Part shown: one piece after another, positions 21,942 through 35,440 of the stretch | Layout of the letters: each line of letters begins with the position of its first letter | Numbering within the stretch: position 1 is the first letter of the stretch | NCBI GenBank assembly: GCA_005406025.1 | Contig: BGZK01000080.1 | Coordinates: 248,001 to 312,000 of the forward strand | Length of the DNA stretch: 64,000 bases | Source of the DNA: Eumeta japonica | Lineage: Eukaryota; Arthropoda; Insecta; Lepidoptera; Psychidae | Direction: 5' to 3' | Translations under genes and position numbers: made by a program | The notes under the pieces: generated by a model | What the model was told of the DNA's origin: nothing | Database searches by the model: none | The model's input: the letters and a program-made list of their open reading frames with translations, nothing else

Positions 21942-22310
21942 TTAGAGCGCTTTAGTGAATATAAAAATTATTAGATTTCGACCCGGTTTTCTCTGGAAGT
22001 TAAGTGTTCGAAATGTCCGTTGCTGGAACATAAGCGATTCTGGATCCGGCTCATACACATAGACGGCGAGGTATGTGTCTCCACGTATCATAACCCTAGG
22101 ATGTGACTCAATTAAGGTAAGTATCCCGAACGTTCTTAAAAAACGACCTACGCTTATTAATGCACCGCATATATAATTTTCAACGATTCGTACCACGCGA
22201 TACGTGATTTTCCCTTTGTGGGTATGTCGTGTCAGCATTAAACGTAAAAATCGCCAAAAATTCTTTGAAATATGATTAACGGTCACTTTATCTAATTTAG
22301 CTCCATCCAT
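21942..22310 (-). other. Unassigned 122-codon open frame
   Basis: A single uninterrupted frame starts with ATG and contains stretches such as VMIRGDTYLAVYVYEPDPES. Unlike most open frames here it is not low complexity and does not track a GC block. No domain is recognised, no splice sites were established, and one or two frames of this length are expected by chance in 64 kb. I regard it as probably not a gene. Confidence 0.15.
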
Positions 22311-22690
22311 TTTATATAAAAATTCTCGAGCAGATGATTTGAAAACTTTTTAATCATTCAAATGGATTTTATTTTCTTGGAAAAGAAAAAAAAAAACTCG
22401 GGTTCCGAGGAAAATGTCTCTAACGTTTCATCAAGTTACATAATATTAATTTCTGTTTTTATTGGGTAAACTGGTACAGTACAAAGATGATTCCCCTCTG
22501 TTGTCTTACAAAGTTAAATTAATTGCTTTGAACAAAGGTTGTATACACACAACCGAGTACTAGTCGTATTAATTGCTTAACTTGTGAACGTCACGTCTCA
22601 TATATTCGTTTTCTGTAAAGGCTTCTAAAATATTCTAGGTAAACATTGTTTTTCATTATTAACAGTCGCTATCTGTCGAGACGATAAATT
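22311..22690. other. AT-rich stretch
   Basis: No gene or repeat recognised. Confidence 0.5.
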
Positions 22691-22940
22691 TAGGCAAGTT
22701 ATGCAACGAGAATATTAATTATTTTTAGTCTCTTCACCGGTGACAGAGCGATGTCTCCGAAGCGGAAAGCGCCGAGGCTCCGAATTCAGAACACGACGAA
22801 TCGTCCCATGAGTTTTTAACTTTCGTCGTCGTCGTCGTCGCCATCGGCCACCGGCGTCGTGGCCTCCGCGTCGGCGACCGCGGCGGTCAGACGTCCCCGA
22901 ACCGCAACGAGCCAGTGTAGAAGTTTCAAGATCTGAGCAC
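22691..22940. other. GC-rich block with a CGT microsatellite
   Basis: Six TCG units lie at 22823-22840 within a CpG-rich block rich in GCGTCGG words. No protein resemblance in any frame. Confidence 0.45.
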
Positions 22941-23705
22941 TTGGATTAATTTGAAAAAAAAAAAAAAGATCTTGCGGCAGGGGTATACCTTAGCGGTGGG
23001 GCGATAAAAATGTAACACAACAAAACGCGACATTCGTAACTGTTACAATACCTACCCACAAAATATTTCGTTGAATTAGAATTAATTTTGTATACATATT
23101 ATACAAAAGGTAACTCTGCAATATTTACGACATTAAGACTTTTTCTAAGTACTAGACTGTTCCAACGAAACAATCATAGGAATCGGAGGTGGACTTGAAA
23201 AAAACAGCACACATACAAATATACAGGGGAAACTGAGAACTTCCCTTTATTTGAGGTCGGTCAATAAATATTACGTAGCGCTACGGGGAAGCTACGAGAT
23301 TTTACAAGAACGTAGTGAGTACAGCCGCGTTCGCCCGCGCCGGCTCGTCGTCTGCGTCGGCGTAGCAGAGACAGCCGAGCAGAGCGGAGGCGGGAGCGCG
23401 TCGTGAACAGGTCGGCGGTGTCCGGGCGCTAATAGCGTAATGCACCGCCCGGCCGTATCACGTCCGGGATTAACCTCATAGCCACCTCGGAGCGATGACT
23501 CTTGGGGCGTGGTTATGGGAAGGAGTGCAAGTTTCTGTACAGTCCGGCCGATGGGACTGTATAGTCGACCAGTCAAAACAGATGCACAATGTTTTAATTC
23601 TAGTTCAAAAGGACCGAAATGGTACTATCGAGTACAATAAAACGCATCTTTAACATACGGACAAGAAACAATAAATTGCCTTCAATTGATGCTTCTCAAA
23701 CAAAA
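22941..23705. other. Non-coding stretch with a GC-rich patch
   Basis: AT-rich DNA, then a GC-rich patch at about 23280-23560. The reverse open frame there (23576-23292) is proline- and arginine-rich from base composition. Nothing named. Confidence 0.45.
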
Positions 23706-23978
23706 ATTGGTTGCCTGTAAAGTTGAATTACGGCCGATAATTTTACGTGATAAGAAAACATTGATGAAAAAATTGCATACTTTTATTGCATTGAATTATT
23801 ATCACTGAACTATCATTATTTTGTATAGTAGTCACAAGCCGAACGCTTGGGCCGATCTCTCTATCGCTTGTTCCGCGCTCTCGCTTGCACGCCCGACTCA
23901 GGCGGAACGTGACAACTACTCATGCTTTTTCATGTATGCAGCCGGTGTTCATGGATTTATAACACATTATCACGTCAA
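23706..23978 (+). mobile_element. Diverged, shortened relative of the 468-bp element
   Basis: The left end AAATTGGTTGCCTGTAAAGT and the right end TTATCACGTCAA match the ends of the six 468-bp copies. TTTTACGTGATAA replaces TTTTACGTGACAA near the left end, and CTTTTTCATG with CAGCCGG matches the right-hand GC-rich third. The middle is different and shorter, giving about 273 bp. Shared ends with unrelated middles are typical of non-autonomous transposons moved by the same enzyme. Confidence 0.75.
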
Positions 23979-25690
23979 AAAACCTTAACCAACCATTAAA
24001 CTGCGAATTACTCTTTGAACACCATATTTCTTCTAGAATAATATTATCAATGACATTACATAATATTAATGGATATGCTTTTCAATTGAGAGGGTACATA
24101 ACCCGTTCGCCTCGGGAAAGAGTGACCAGTTTTATAATAAAGGTCGTAGCGACAGTCACGTTCCATGAATTTCCCGAAAACAGGAACCGGATACTTTGCG
24201 CCAAGAAGCACGTTCGTAAGTTTCTCTCAATCGTGTTCGTAGACTGAGAGCGGCAGCCAGAACTCAATATCTCGGAAACGGGTTTCTTAACCCCCGCGTC
24301 ACGTAGACTAGTCGAGTTGGTGGTTATAAAGATTTTAAGCATAATCTAAGTTAACGTCACAAATTCTAATTATTAGTTATTGTCAAAGCGATATTAACTT
24401 CAGTCGATCAAAGTGCGAATTTTTTTTATGATTATCCCGTTTGCTTCTATTGTCATTTAGTATTGTTACAACGAGTTACAAAAAAAGGCCGCTATAGGCG
24501 CTAAACAAAATTATCATTAAAATGACAATAAAGTTCAAACAAGATAGTGATAGTTAAAAACGCAAAGTCGACCTTCCGCGCTCGTGCAGTTTGAAATTAT
24601 TGATGTAATACTATTAGAACATCGATTACACTAATGGTTCCAACTCTATCGTTGACTAACTAGAGATACTAGCACCGCGAACGATAACATAAAACTAGGA
24701 TAAAATATAGAGTACACAGTTTTTTAAGATTGCATATAGATCTGTTACGATCTATCTATTTCCCATTAGAGTATTGATGTAAGATTCTACCAGACAGATT
24801 ATTCTAGGAGAAATAACAGCACAGATATAAAATCGTCGCAGCGACATAGTGTTGCATTTAAGCAAACAGCGTCGTAGTCCCGAGTGCACGTTGATACATT
24901 ACGCGATTAAAATGCAGCCGACGACCCCGGCGCAGCAGGGGCGGCGACGCAGTTTATCGCGGGCTCGAAAATAAAATATATAGCACAAAGCATATGCATG
25001 TTTTTAAATTAAATTTAGAGATGTTTTCATTTAAAGCTAAATATCGCGTTGTATTACATTTAACTCGATTAGGCTATTGTTTTAGAGAACAGGCTATTTT
25101 TGCAACATGCGTCAAAAGAGACAGTTCCAAAATTTGAAAGAAATCAAAGTTAAGAATTCAGAAATGACTCCATTCGTTGTCTGACAGAAACCGAATAATA
25201 GTAATGAGTCCGTTAGATCCATTGCAGACATAAAAATATACGTAAAAATCATCAAATAAGTAAAACATGAACAAGGGCGATTGAAGATATCCAATGTCTA
25301 TATCATTCGGTGTTATAATATAATGAGATCGCAATTATAATCCACGTACGGATTGAAAATGCATTTTAAATATTATACTCCATGAAAACACACAAAAGTA
25401 CGTAGTATTTTCTTGTATTTGTACATTAATTTTAGAAACAAAATATTAAGTAATGATCTCCATGCAGCTGCTATTCTACTGGTTTTAATATTGCTTGTAC
25501 TTTAAGAAGTTCTAGTCCTATTTCTAATACGCAAAAGTTAATATGCACTATAAAAAACAAATTAAAATGTGAAGTTGGAATTAATTTCGACATTTAAATA
25601 TTTACTTTTCCACGAAAGCGTCCCTTAGCGTACGCATGAAAAGTAAACATCATTACAGCTAGACGTCGTACGATCGATCATATTACATCA
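23979..25690. other. Non-coding stretch
   Basis: No gene or transposon recognised. Open frames on opposite strands at 24050-24342 overlap each other and have no resemblance to known proteins. Confidence 0.5.
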
Positions 25691-27156
25691 CGCGCGTTCA
25701 ACAAGTTAAAAAGAAATTGTTTCTGTCAGCCCTAAAGGCGGCCGGGGGGTCGGGGAGGGCGGTTACAGCCGTGTGCAACTTGTTTGTTATGGGGAGAGCG
25801 GAGAGCAAGGTGCGCGCCGCGTTCCAACTCACTTCTTGCGTCCGCGGACATACGTATATGTTAACTAGTATATAAATAACGACGTGCCAAAACTTACACG
25901 GCCATTGTGCCGGTGACCATCTCAAGGATTTCTGGTATTATTCATAACTGTTTGTAAAATAAGATAATGGTTTTAGATTTTGGAAAGTCGTTCGGAACAG
26001 ATTGTATATATTTTTCTTCAGTCTAATATTAATCGCAATTGTATTTACAATTTCATTATTCTGCATCATTAATACGTTCCTTGTGGTCAGCGTATTGTCT
26101 ATGAATCGGAAAACACTCGGTTTAAATTTTGTCCAGGGGCGAATTGACCAATGAGTCTTTAAGTCAAACTAAACCACGCGTTTAGTGTCTCCGGGAGCCT
26201 CTTCAATCGACGATTCTAAATCTAATGCAATGACAATGGATTCCATTAAGGACAATGGTCATTAGCATTCCCTAGGGTGCGTTAGAGGAGGATCCAGGTT
26301 CCTCGATAAGAACATTGTGAGAGGGTGTGCCTCTGAAAGGGGGTGATACGAACGAAAAAAAGTCAATAATATCGTTATTTTTGCTATAAAATGAGTTAAT
26401 ACATTCAACGTACGGAGGAAATATAATTTTGTACATAAAATAACACAACTTAAAACACACGCAATGCCAGTAACGATCACAGTCCTTACTTTTCCTGCCA
26501 TCATATGCACCCTACGCGTACACGTCACGACTGCGCGCGTGTGCCCATGCGCAGATGCGCGCGCCGGCCGCAGCTGTCAGGGTACGGCACGCGCACCGCT
26601 TTGTCAGCGCCGGCACATTGTTCTCCCCTCGCGGCGCCACTTTTCGCCGTCCGTTGACGCTATTATTAGCGCTCTTTCGTTACTGTTGCTAAGCGGTTAA
26701 ATTTTTTATTACTCTATACTGTACCGGTTCCCCCTCGATGTAGATTTTTTTTTGTTTTATTCAGTCAGTCCACACACCCCTTTGTTGGGCTCGAATCGAC
26801 AAAGGAACACGTCCGGCCGATGATTAATACCGCTTGTGTGCCGCAGATTTCGTGTTCATCGATTACTGTCGATGGGACGTGTGTAAGGAAAAGGCATTAA
26901 CGTCCCGACTTCGTTTAAAATCGGTTGGAAATATATCGTGCACAGTCGAATTTTAATTATACTCGACCACTTTCAAACGATATATATATACGTGGCGAGC
27001 ACTATAAGTTTCTGGAACTGGCCGCTTACATAAACAATATTTAAAAAGTAATCACTACATTTGAAAATGGAACTGTTTGGCTTTAGAATAGTTTGTTTCA
27101 TCTGTAAATTGTTTTTACCTTGTGGCATCATTTTGAAAATTGCGTATCTTCATCAT
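25691..27156. other. Non-coding stretch with two GC-rich patches
   Basis: GC-rich patches lie at about 25730-25850 and 26500-26700. Open frames over them are composition effects. The last 120 bp before 27157, with CATCATTTTGAAAATTGCG, probably belongs to the mariner leader that follows, but its outer end was not located. Confidence 0.45.
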
Positions 27157-27606
27157 TATGGATTTAAGTCGTGAAAATTTTGGTAGTATGATTTTCTACA
27201 ATTTTAAGTAATTTGACAGCTTAACAGAACCTCACTCGGCTTCGAAGTGCTTTTGGCGATGAAGCATCATGCAAGACGACTATTTATAACTGGTTTTCAG
27301 AATTCAAGGGCGGTCGTGTCAATCTCAATGACGAATTCCGTGATGGTCGCCCGTCCACCGCTGTGAACAACAAAAACATCGATGTTGTGCGCCGTACGAT
27401 CGAAAGAGACAGGCCTGTGACCTACCATGTGTTTTGGGCATCCTTAGGCATAGGCATGAGTCAAATACAATTAATTCTATACAAATATTTGGCTATGAAA
27501 AAGCTATGTTCGTGGTGGATCCAATACAATTTGACTGAGGTTCAAAAAACGGACCACGTCACTTGGTGCAATGCAATGTATACCATAATGCAAAGGAGTT
27601 TTTAAT
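27157..27606 (+). pseudogene. N-terminal fragment of a mariner transposase
   Basis: The reading starts MDLSRENF and, after a stop near the first 20 codons, continues through FGDEASCKTTIYNWFSEF, GRVNLNDEFRDGRPSTAV, DRPVTYHVFWASLGIGMSQ and NLTEVQKTDHVTWCNAM. These are the helix-turn-helix and linker regions of a cecropia-like mariner transposase. It breaks off before the catalytic GDE block, so only the DNA-binding half survives. The last 80 codons form one open frame (27363-27605), making this the best-preserved mariner protein fragment in the window. Confidence 0.85.
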
Positions 27607-28650
27607 AAATGAAACATTTCTATTTACTAGCGTAATTTATACAAAAAACTTCAGCTAAAACATTGGGGTTCTTGTATACATAATATTTATTATTATACAT
27701 AATAACGTAGCAGCTAAATCACAGCGCTAGACCGTCTAGTGGTGTAGGTGCGCGGCGCGTAACGGGCGGGCGTAGGTGAGCGCACGCGGCCCGCCGCCTC
27801 CGGGCGCAGTGCGTTCGCGTGTCTCTAATATATCAGTGAGATGTGTGTAATAAATAACGTAACACTGTTTGTCCCGGTTTTTATTATTCCTGCACTGTTG
27901 CCCTAACGCGGCCGTATATCGCGGCGCGTCCGCCGGCATGACGTGATTACGCCCTCCGCCGGTGTTACGCGCCGCCGTGCACGGCCGCCGCGGTGCGACA
28001 CTTTATAAAAGTCAACGGTAATATTTACAGAGGTTACTTCGATATTTTCCTATGAAAGTATCGCCATAACTTGTGACTAGTCCTCTTTTTTTTATCAGGA
28101 TACGTACATAAATTATACGGAAGACGGAACTCTATGCCATCAAAGATTTTTCCTATCTCTTACTTGAAAGATATGTAAACTATATTACACTATACTATAT
28201 AATATATTATACTGAGTATAACATACGTTTTACGTTGAACTGTTCAGCTTTTACGTAACAGATACGTCTCTATGATTATGTGGGTTGGCAATTTCAACTA
28301 TTCGCAACTTCAAAACCTTTTTAAATTTAATAGTAAAGAAAGCAGTCAGCTACCTTATTATTTATGCTTGAAATTCTAGCTAAAGCAGCCGCAAAAGTAA
28401 ACATTAAAAAAAATAAAATTAAAAACCAAGCATTCATTACCGTATTCCGTGACAAAACTGGCCTGGTATTAAGTTTTTGTAGTCTTAATTTTGAGATGTA
28501 TTTTATTTCCCAAAGCCATTTTTTCCGTGAGAACGTAGAATGTTTATATAGAATGTATACATACTTCGCCTGTGTTTTAGTAGGAAGTATCGCAAAAAAA
28601 AAAGAATCCTCAACAAAAAAAAGAAACAAGAAATAAACATAAAATAATGA
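27607..28650. other. Non-coding stretch with a GC-rich patch
   Basis: AT-rich with a CpG-rich patch at about 27735-27990. Open frames on both strands at 28327-28656 overlap each other and are lysine- or phenylalanine-rich, as expected for AT-rich DNA. Confidence 0.5.
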
Positions 28651-30947
28651 ACGCATCGCCTTCGCTCAAAAGGGAATCGAGCGAGGAAATGAGACGTATT
28701 CTCGTGCGGCGCCCGGCCACCGGCGGGTAGACAAAGGGCGAAACGAAAATCCATTAAGTGTGCGCGGAGGGCCGCCTTAAGTAAATACGAATAAAGGAAT
28801 CGTTACGCGAAAAGAGGGCGCGAGGTGGCCGCCGATGCTCTCAGAGTCGGGTTGCCACACGCCGGCAAGGGCAGGCATTCGTTTGGCGTTTTAAAAAGGT
28901 AACCACTGTCCAAAATCTTAATACTTAAAGTAAGTAAGCTTATGTATGTACATATGAATTTATACATTGATATCTCGCAAACGGTTTTAACAATCTCCAT
29001 GAAAAATTGTCCTTTAATAATGTTCAGTTCTTCATCTACATAAACGTGTTCCCTGGAAAAACGGTATTGAAAAACTGTTTTCCTAAAAGTTGCTTTCTCT
29101 TTATTCTTTCGTCTCATTATTTTCATGTCATAAAATTGAAGTTAAATGTATTGTTTCTATGCTTCTGGATGGCGTGCCGAGGTACCGTCATGTCAACATG
29201 ATGTTGTCAACAACAAATGGCAACATGACAGATTATACAGATGGCAACACGTGACGTTGTTAATGTGGAGCTCGGAAATGAATACAAGCAACTTTTCCCG
29301 TGGGAAGTATCGTATTCCTACGGCAAACTCGGAAGAGGCCAAGCGGATCTCGGTTGCTCAGGTAGTGTTTACCATTCCAGCCGAATACTAGTCACAATCA
29401 GGACGACGACCAAGACTTTTTGGAAATTCAGGAAGTAATTAAAATTTATCATTTATTTGTATTGTTTTTAAGTTACGTGAACTTTTTAAATGTTTGTTAT
29501 TTTCTTTAAAGTCCATAGTGGTGCGGTCCAAGTGCTACACATATATATTATTCCTTTTCTATTGCACAGTAACATACGGAAATAATAGATAAGATTTGCG
29601 CAGGTCCGGTGGATCACTCAAATTCTCGCCCGCGTCACCGTCGCTATATTGAAGGACAGATGCCCAACGTACATGCGTGTAGTGTCTAATTCGGTTAGCT
29701 ATTCAATACGATAAGTGATTATTACGTGATGTTCTTATTACACGACAAAGAAATCTGACTTCTTACGTGCGAACAAAATACATACACGCTTTTTGTTTTG
29801 TCTGCACGGATTATGAAAGATAAACAGGGGGTCGCCGGCATCAACTATTATTTTACTTTTCATATTTTACTAATACATAACTTTTAAAATATACGTTAAT
29901 TAATAAATAGATTGCATAGGATAGGAAATTAAATAAGGGCCATTGGTTTACAAAAAATGTTAATTTAATTTTAATTAGTCAATTAAAAAAAAGCAATGAA
30001 AGCATATTGAAACTTTTTCTTCCTACATATTACATTCATCCGATCAAATTTCCCACTTTTGATTTGTGATAAGCCATCTCACCGTTTGCATGTTATGGCA
30101 ACCCTGTCCGGCGGCCAAAGCTTCCACGTTTAACTCACAGATTATTACGCGATGAGACGGAATTATTCCATTTTTTTGTTCACGCTGTACCGCCGGTGTT
30201 GGGCAAACACACGGCGAAGATGCCGATAACGAGATTTAAGGCTCTTTAAAAGGGAGCGGATTCTGAGTGAGTGACTAATTTCACGGATAAAAGCTTTCGA
30301 TGGAGGCTTTTAATATTAACAGATTTCGTTATCTGATACGTAAAACTACACGAAACCCTTGATAGGAATATGTAAAAAAAAAGAACTTGTGTCCATTATC
30401 TAGCATATTCAATATAGGTTTGCGAATGGTTTGCTGATAAACACAAAATTAGGAAAAAAATTAAGTCTATTGTCATAATTGCACTTTTTAGCTTATACAC
30501 CATAACTTTTACAATGCATAGCTTCAATGTCGGTCAACTGGTCAATTCGGTCAATCAGTCAATTTTTTTATTTGTATGTTGAAAACTTGTCCTAAGAATG
30601 TTCAAATCCTAAAAATTCTTCGAAAGAAAGACATACTTGGAATTACAAGAAAGTAACCATGCTTTACGATTTCTCTCATTTAGACAAAGAATAAATGCCA
30701 ACTTTCGATCGTGCTCCGGAACTTCCGAATCCAAAGCCTTGCGAAGGTTTAAGCGTCGAACCCAAATTAAACCCTAACACCGATCCCAGTTCAGTTCGTT
30801 GACAATATTTTTGAAACGTGTACCTAGACTGATCACTTATTGTTGTCAAAATTCGATTGTAAAGTGGATCCTTATAAACCTGGAGGCCTAACATGACTTC
30901 TTAGAGAAGATCCTGTCTATAAAACTGAACTTTTCACCAAACCGTCA
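28651..30947. other. Long non-coding stretch
   Basis: A moderately GC-rich patch lies at about 28660-28880. Around 29185-29255 words such as ATGTCAAC, GTTGTCAAC and GGCAACA recur, and GTCATGT pairs with ACATGAC, but I could not assign a repeat family. The rest is AT-rich with no gene recognised. Confidence 0.5.
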
Positions 30948-31585
30948 GATGGGTTTATTTTGGTTGTTTCCATAGTTTCATGTCATATGGCATCCTGATT
31001 TGGGGACATGCTGTGGATGTTCACAAAATTTTCGTATCACGAAAGCGAACCATTCGCGCGATTTACAAGTTGGGACCTCGTATATTTATTAGAAGTAAAT
31101 TCGAAGAAATTGTAATTTTAATTGTGGCATCGCAGTTTATATACGTACAAAAATTTAATACACGTTAATTGTTTTTTTAATAAAAATAACGATAAACATA
31201 ATGTTGATACTAGAAATAAAAATAAATTGTGTTTACAGGTTAGTCAATATTTAATAAAAAATTCACCCTTATACGCATACAAACAACCTCTGAATATTTA
31301 GGGGATAAATGTTCATGGACGTAACTAACTCGAATTCTTACTGGTTCGTTTTCTTGCAATAGTTTTACATATTATTGTAATTTTATATCATTTTGTTTTG
31401 TAAGGAGCTACCTTTATGTTTCTTGCCTGTTCTTCTTGAAGGAGTTGCCTTGCGAACGAGTAATAATTAAACAAAAAATGATAATTTTAAAATACTGTAA
31501 ATTCTTTAAATGTAACGATAAATTTCAAATGTTATTATTATAATAACCTACGAAATAAAAATATTTTAAACTTAATTTTTTTGAA
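30948..31585 (+). mobile_element. 5'-truncated jockey-type LINE with 3' untranslated region
   Basis: Translation of 30980-31165 gives MSYGILIWGHAVDVHKIF, a segment with RTIRAIYKLGPR and IVILIVASQFIYVQKF. This is the conserved C-terminal end of the reverse transcriptase of jockey-clade LINEs. After a frame break, NNDKHNVDTRNKNKL (about 31184-31230) fits the next conserved block (DIHxHNTRNKHKL). The 3' untranslated part includes GTTTCTTGCCTGTTCTTCTT near 31418 and ends GAAATAAAAATATTTTAAA near 31570. Truncation and stops make it inactive. It resembles the tail at 15061-15200. Confidence 0.8.
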
Positions 31586-31685
31586 TTTTTCATTCATTAC
31601 GTTTTTCTTTTAATTCCGTCTTTGTTCAGTAATTCTCGATTATGACGAAAGCCCCTTAAATGAAAAGCTATTAAAAAAAAAAAAA

Positions 31686-32153
31686 ATTTGGTTGCCTGTA
31701 AAGTCGGTATACGGGCGAAAGTTTTACGTGACAACGACTTTGAATGGTAAAATCATTTTAATGTGAATATTCATTCGTATAGTAGGAAGAAGGATGAAAT
31801 AATAGTAACAATTTAAAACATTTATTTATACAAAGAATTATATTTAAAACATTAATTTATACAAAGAATCTCGCACTGAATTTCATATTAACAAAATTTT
31901 ATTTTTACCTTTACACATACATACGTATTTATATACAAATATACATACAATAACTTGCAATACATTTGCAAGCTATGCACTAATTCTCTAGTGCTGCGCG
32001 CGCGGCAGACCGATCATAGTTGAGTGGGAGAGAGACGCAAGGCATTCGGCGGGCCTCTCTCTCTCGTTCGGTGACTCATCGTTACGTTACCGAGCGTTAC
32101 ACTTTTTCAAAGTGACTCCCAGCCGCAACCTAATTTAAGACGTTGTCACGTCA
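31686..32153 (+). mobile_element. 468-bp non-coding element, copy C
   Basis: It is preceded by about 15 A residues, just downstream of the LINE tail. It shares all landmarks of copy A. It has one extra CT in the CTCTCT run and reads CTTTTTCAAAGTG where A and B read CTTTTTCATAAGTG, a change also present in copies E and F. Confidence 0.9.
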
Positions 32154-32710
32154 AAAAATGGCCACACGTATTAACTGTACACTGAGTATTGAACCTCCAT
32201 AGAGACAACAAAATACGAATAAAATCATACGAACCCAATAAAATTTTCACGACACCGGTGATCGTATCAGCCTAAATTTCTCGAATTTTCTGGAGACGAA
32301 TAGACACAACAAAAGCATCCCTGTCGCTCTAATTTCTAACATCATCACGCATCGGATCATCGTAGTATCGTTCGTTTCCGACCACGCCGACGCGTATCGG
32401 ACGGACTTCAGAAATCGTTCAGGGCTCACCGAGCGACGTCCGCGCGCGCCGCGGGCCGCGCAGTGCGTTTTTTAACCCCCGGAACGCGCGCCCGCGCCGA
32501 GGGCTGGGCCCTTTCGGACGCGTCCCGTTTAATTATCTCCCGCACGTGGCAGCTGCGTTTACAATACACATAAATATACATGACGATACAATAGCGTGCG
32601 CGCGCTCGTCTACTATGTACATTAAAATATTACATAAAAATCGTTTTCAATGGGCGCACGTACATAAATGTGAATTGTCGCATTAGTACGATATTGCATT
32701 ATTCGGACGC
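32154..32710. other. Non-coding stretch with GC-rich block
   Basis: A CpG-rich block at about 32385-32530 contains GCGCGCGCC-like words. No gene recognised. Confidence 0.45.
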
Positions 32711-32712
32711 GG

Positions 32713-32790
32713 TGAAATAGCTGGCTAAGTGGTCAGTTTCGTCCGTAGACATGTAGATTCAATCCAAAAGTTGTACAAGCGCAGTGCTAT
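32713..32790 (+). repeat. Possible tRNA-like relic
   Basis: TAGCTGGCTAAGTGG (about 32719-32733) resembles an A box and GATTCAATCC (about 32756-32765) a B box, in tRNA-like spacing. Stems are poor and there is no SINE body, so it may be a decayed SINE head or chance. Confidence 0.25.
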
Positions 32791-35440
32791 TCCGACGTCA
32801 GTTTTAATTTCGTAGCGTTGCCCAATTATTACTGGATGGAAACATAAATGACTTTAAAAATGAATGTTTTTAGGGAATCTCTATGAACTAATGCTATATT
32901 TATGTCAATTTCAATGCGAAATTTTTAGTCGATCCTTTGTTTTATTATTGCATTATTGAGGTACAAAGAGATGAATAAAAATAAATAAGTATTCTCAATA
33001 AAGTGTTAATTAAGACGAAAAGACCAGCGTGTTGGACTAAACCGCATAAGTTTTAGAATGTAATAAGTTTGTGTCGGATAAGACCAAATCCCGTTCTTAT
33101 CATGTCGTTTGATATAGCTTAACAATTTAAAACAGGAGAGCACCATAGAGCAATCAGTTTTATATATATTAGAACGAAATTTCACAAAATTCAATCAATG
33201 ATACGCATGTAAAAATAGAAAATATTTTATGCATACTATGTTAAGTGCTAAGTGTTTTGTCTATTCATTACTGGCACGTGTTTTCGTGAAAAAAGAAAAA
33301 AATATCATGTTAACTGATAAAATAGTAACAGAAGGAAATGATTTACCAATTTAACTTATTTCATATGTTTGTACGTTTTACTGACTCACTAACTAAATAA
33401 GAGCACCCATTTTTCGGTGTTCTTGCTAATTCGTGATTATATGTCTTCGAAACAAATTACGGACAACACTGTGTTTGTGATCCAATTTCTTTCAATACTG
33501 TGTAGAAACATATCAACTAAAATGAACTTTTATCGAAACGAACATTTCGTCCCCCAGAAAAAAAAAAAAACCAAAAATCCATTACCATCGCCGCGACGAA
33601 CGAGGGGAAAAATATGTAACTAGAGTACGAGTGTTATATGCTCATAGGTAGAGGGGGACGAGAGTGGAAGCAAACAGGGCGCGCCCGCCGCTCCCGCGCC
33701 CCCGTTAAAATAAAAGCCGTGGAAGCGTGACGCGGCGCGGGCTATCGCGTTTCAATCGATGCGCGACCGGGACACGTCGGCCGCCGGCGTGCGTCCCGGC
33801 CGCGATGCGCTCGCGTGAATGTGACGCGAGTACCCGTGGTCCTGACGAACGTCAGTAGGACCCGTGCGACCGTCTTATGAACAAGGGTTTCCCCTTCAGG
33901 AATTGGGGATTATTACCGGAGTCCACACGCGGGTCGAGGTCTGTATAGAGAAGCTCCACACGCGTCAACTTGAAAATTCTGGTGAATTCTTATGATTATC
34001 ATCGTCATCGGTGTCTCGCCTTGGGGCAGTTGTGGGTTTGAAAAAGGGTAGATAGCAGTAAACCGAAGAGGACGTGGTTATAGGAAAAAGTATAGAATTC
34101 TTCGTTGTTTTAGAGGGAAGCGATGGGACGTGACAATGTGTTCATTTGCACGAGATAAAAAAAATGATGCAAACCATCGGTGTTAGAACTTGCAATTTCC
34201 GAGTCGTGAGAGGGGGCCTTAATCACTCGGCTATCGTTGCACGTTAGTACTTTTTGAAAATACGTTATACATTCGCGTAACGAACTCGTGCTCGCTGTAT
34301 CAAACTGCAATTGAAATTCTTAATTCTTTCCCGAAGGACAAGCTTTCTTTTACAACCGCCAAGGACATCTACGTAGACGCATCAATGAAAAGTAATTTTT
34401 TTTTTCGTCAAGTTTACAAACGACCAAATATTTCTTTCCGCGATGCAGGAAATGCTCTTACTTTCGCGTCAACGAAGTTCCTGTAAAGCAAGACGGAATA
34501 AAATATCGCTGTACCGTACAAAACTACAAACGTAGACACGCGACATTAGCGTCGCAGGAGGCGCCATAAAGCGCTACACTTTTTCACGCGGGAAAAGTCA
34601 GCGGGAATATTAGAAAAAAAAAAACCCTTCGAATGTGAAACGCTCCGCCGGGCCGCCGCGGCGGCGCACGTGTTATTTCGGAAGAGTTTTTGCTCCTCTT
34701 CCGTGCATTGCATCGCACTGAAATATGCACGAAATTCCGCTTTGGCTGTACCTAACTTTTGAAATTCATAAGACGTTCTGTGTATAAATACGGCCAGTCA
34801 ATTTTTATTTTATTGAAATGAACAAGTACTGAAAAAAAAAATCGAACTGGCGAAGCGTATATGTCAATAAAATATTTAAATTTTTTAATAAATGTTGTTG
34901 ATTAAAACCTTGTTAAATTGTTGGTTAAAATTGAAAACACTTGCAGTCGCTTTAAATTTGATTTAACCCCCAAAAATCTGTTTAAACTTATTACCAACGA
35001 CGAAGGTTCCCAGGGACGCTTTGCATTCACGACTGAAATTCATCAGGAGCAATTAATTTATAGTTTACAACACAATATTAATTCTCTCGCTATCTCTTGC
35101 TGCATAATCCGTAATGACAGTCACAGCAAGTCCCTCTATAAATATGTTTTTTTTTTGTAGTAGCAACCATCTGACCTATACCTAATCACATATACATCTA
35201 TAAAACAGATTTTATTATAACAGTATATTCTAATCTATATTGAGCAATACAAAATACAGATTAAATATTATAAGTTACATATCTATTATCGTTACCTAAT
35301 TACGAAGTAATTTTCACGCCTTCCAACGTAATCCCCAGCACACGGCTGTGTAGATTTTACCTCACATTGTCACAATGTACACGCGCACCCTATACCCTGC
35401 ATTAAATAATTCCCTGATATCGTATCGCATCATCCGGTGC
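32791..35440. other. Long non-coding stretch with GC-rich patches
   Basis: Patches of CpG-rich DNA lie at about 33655-33870 and 34555-34680. A poly-A run is present near 33560. No gene or named repeat recognised. Confidence 0.5.
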
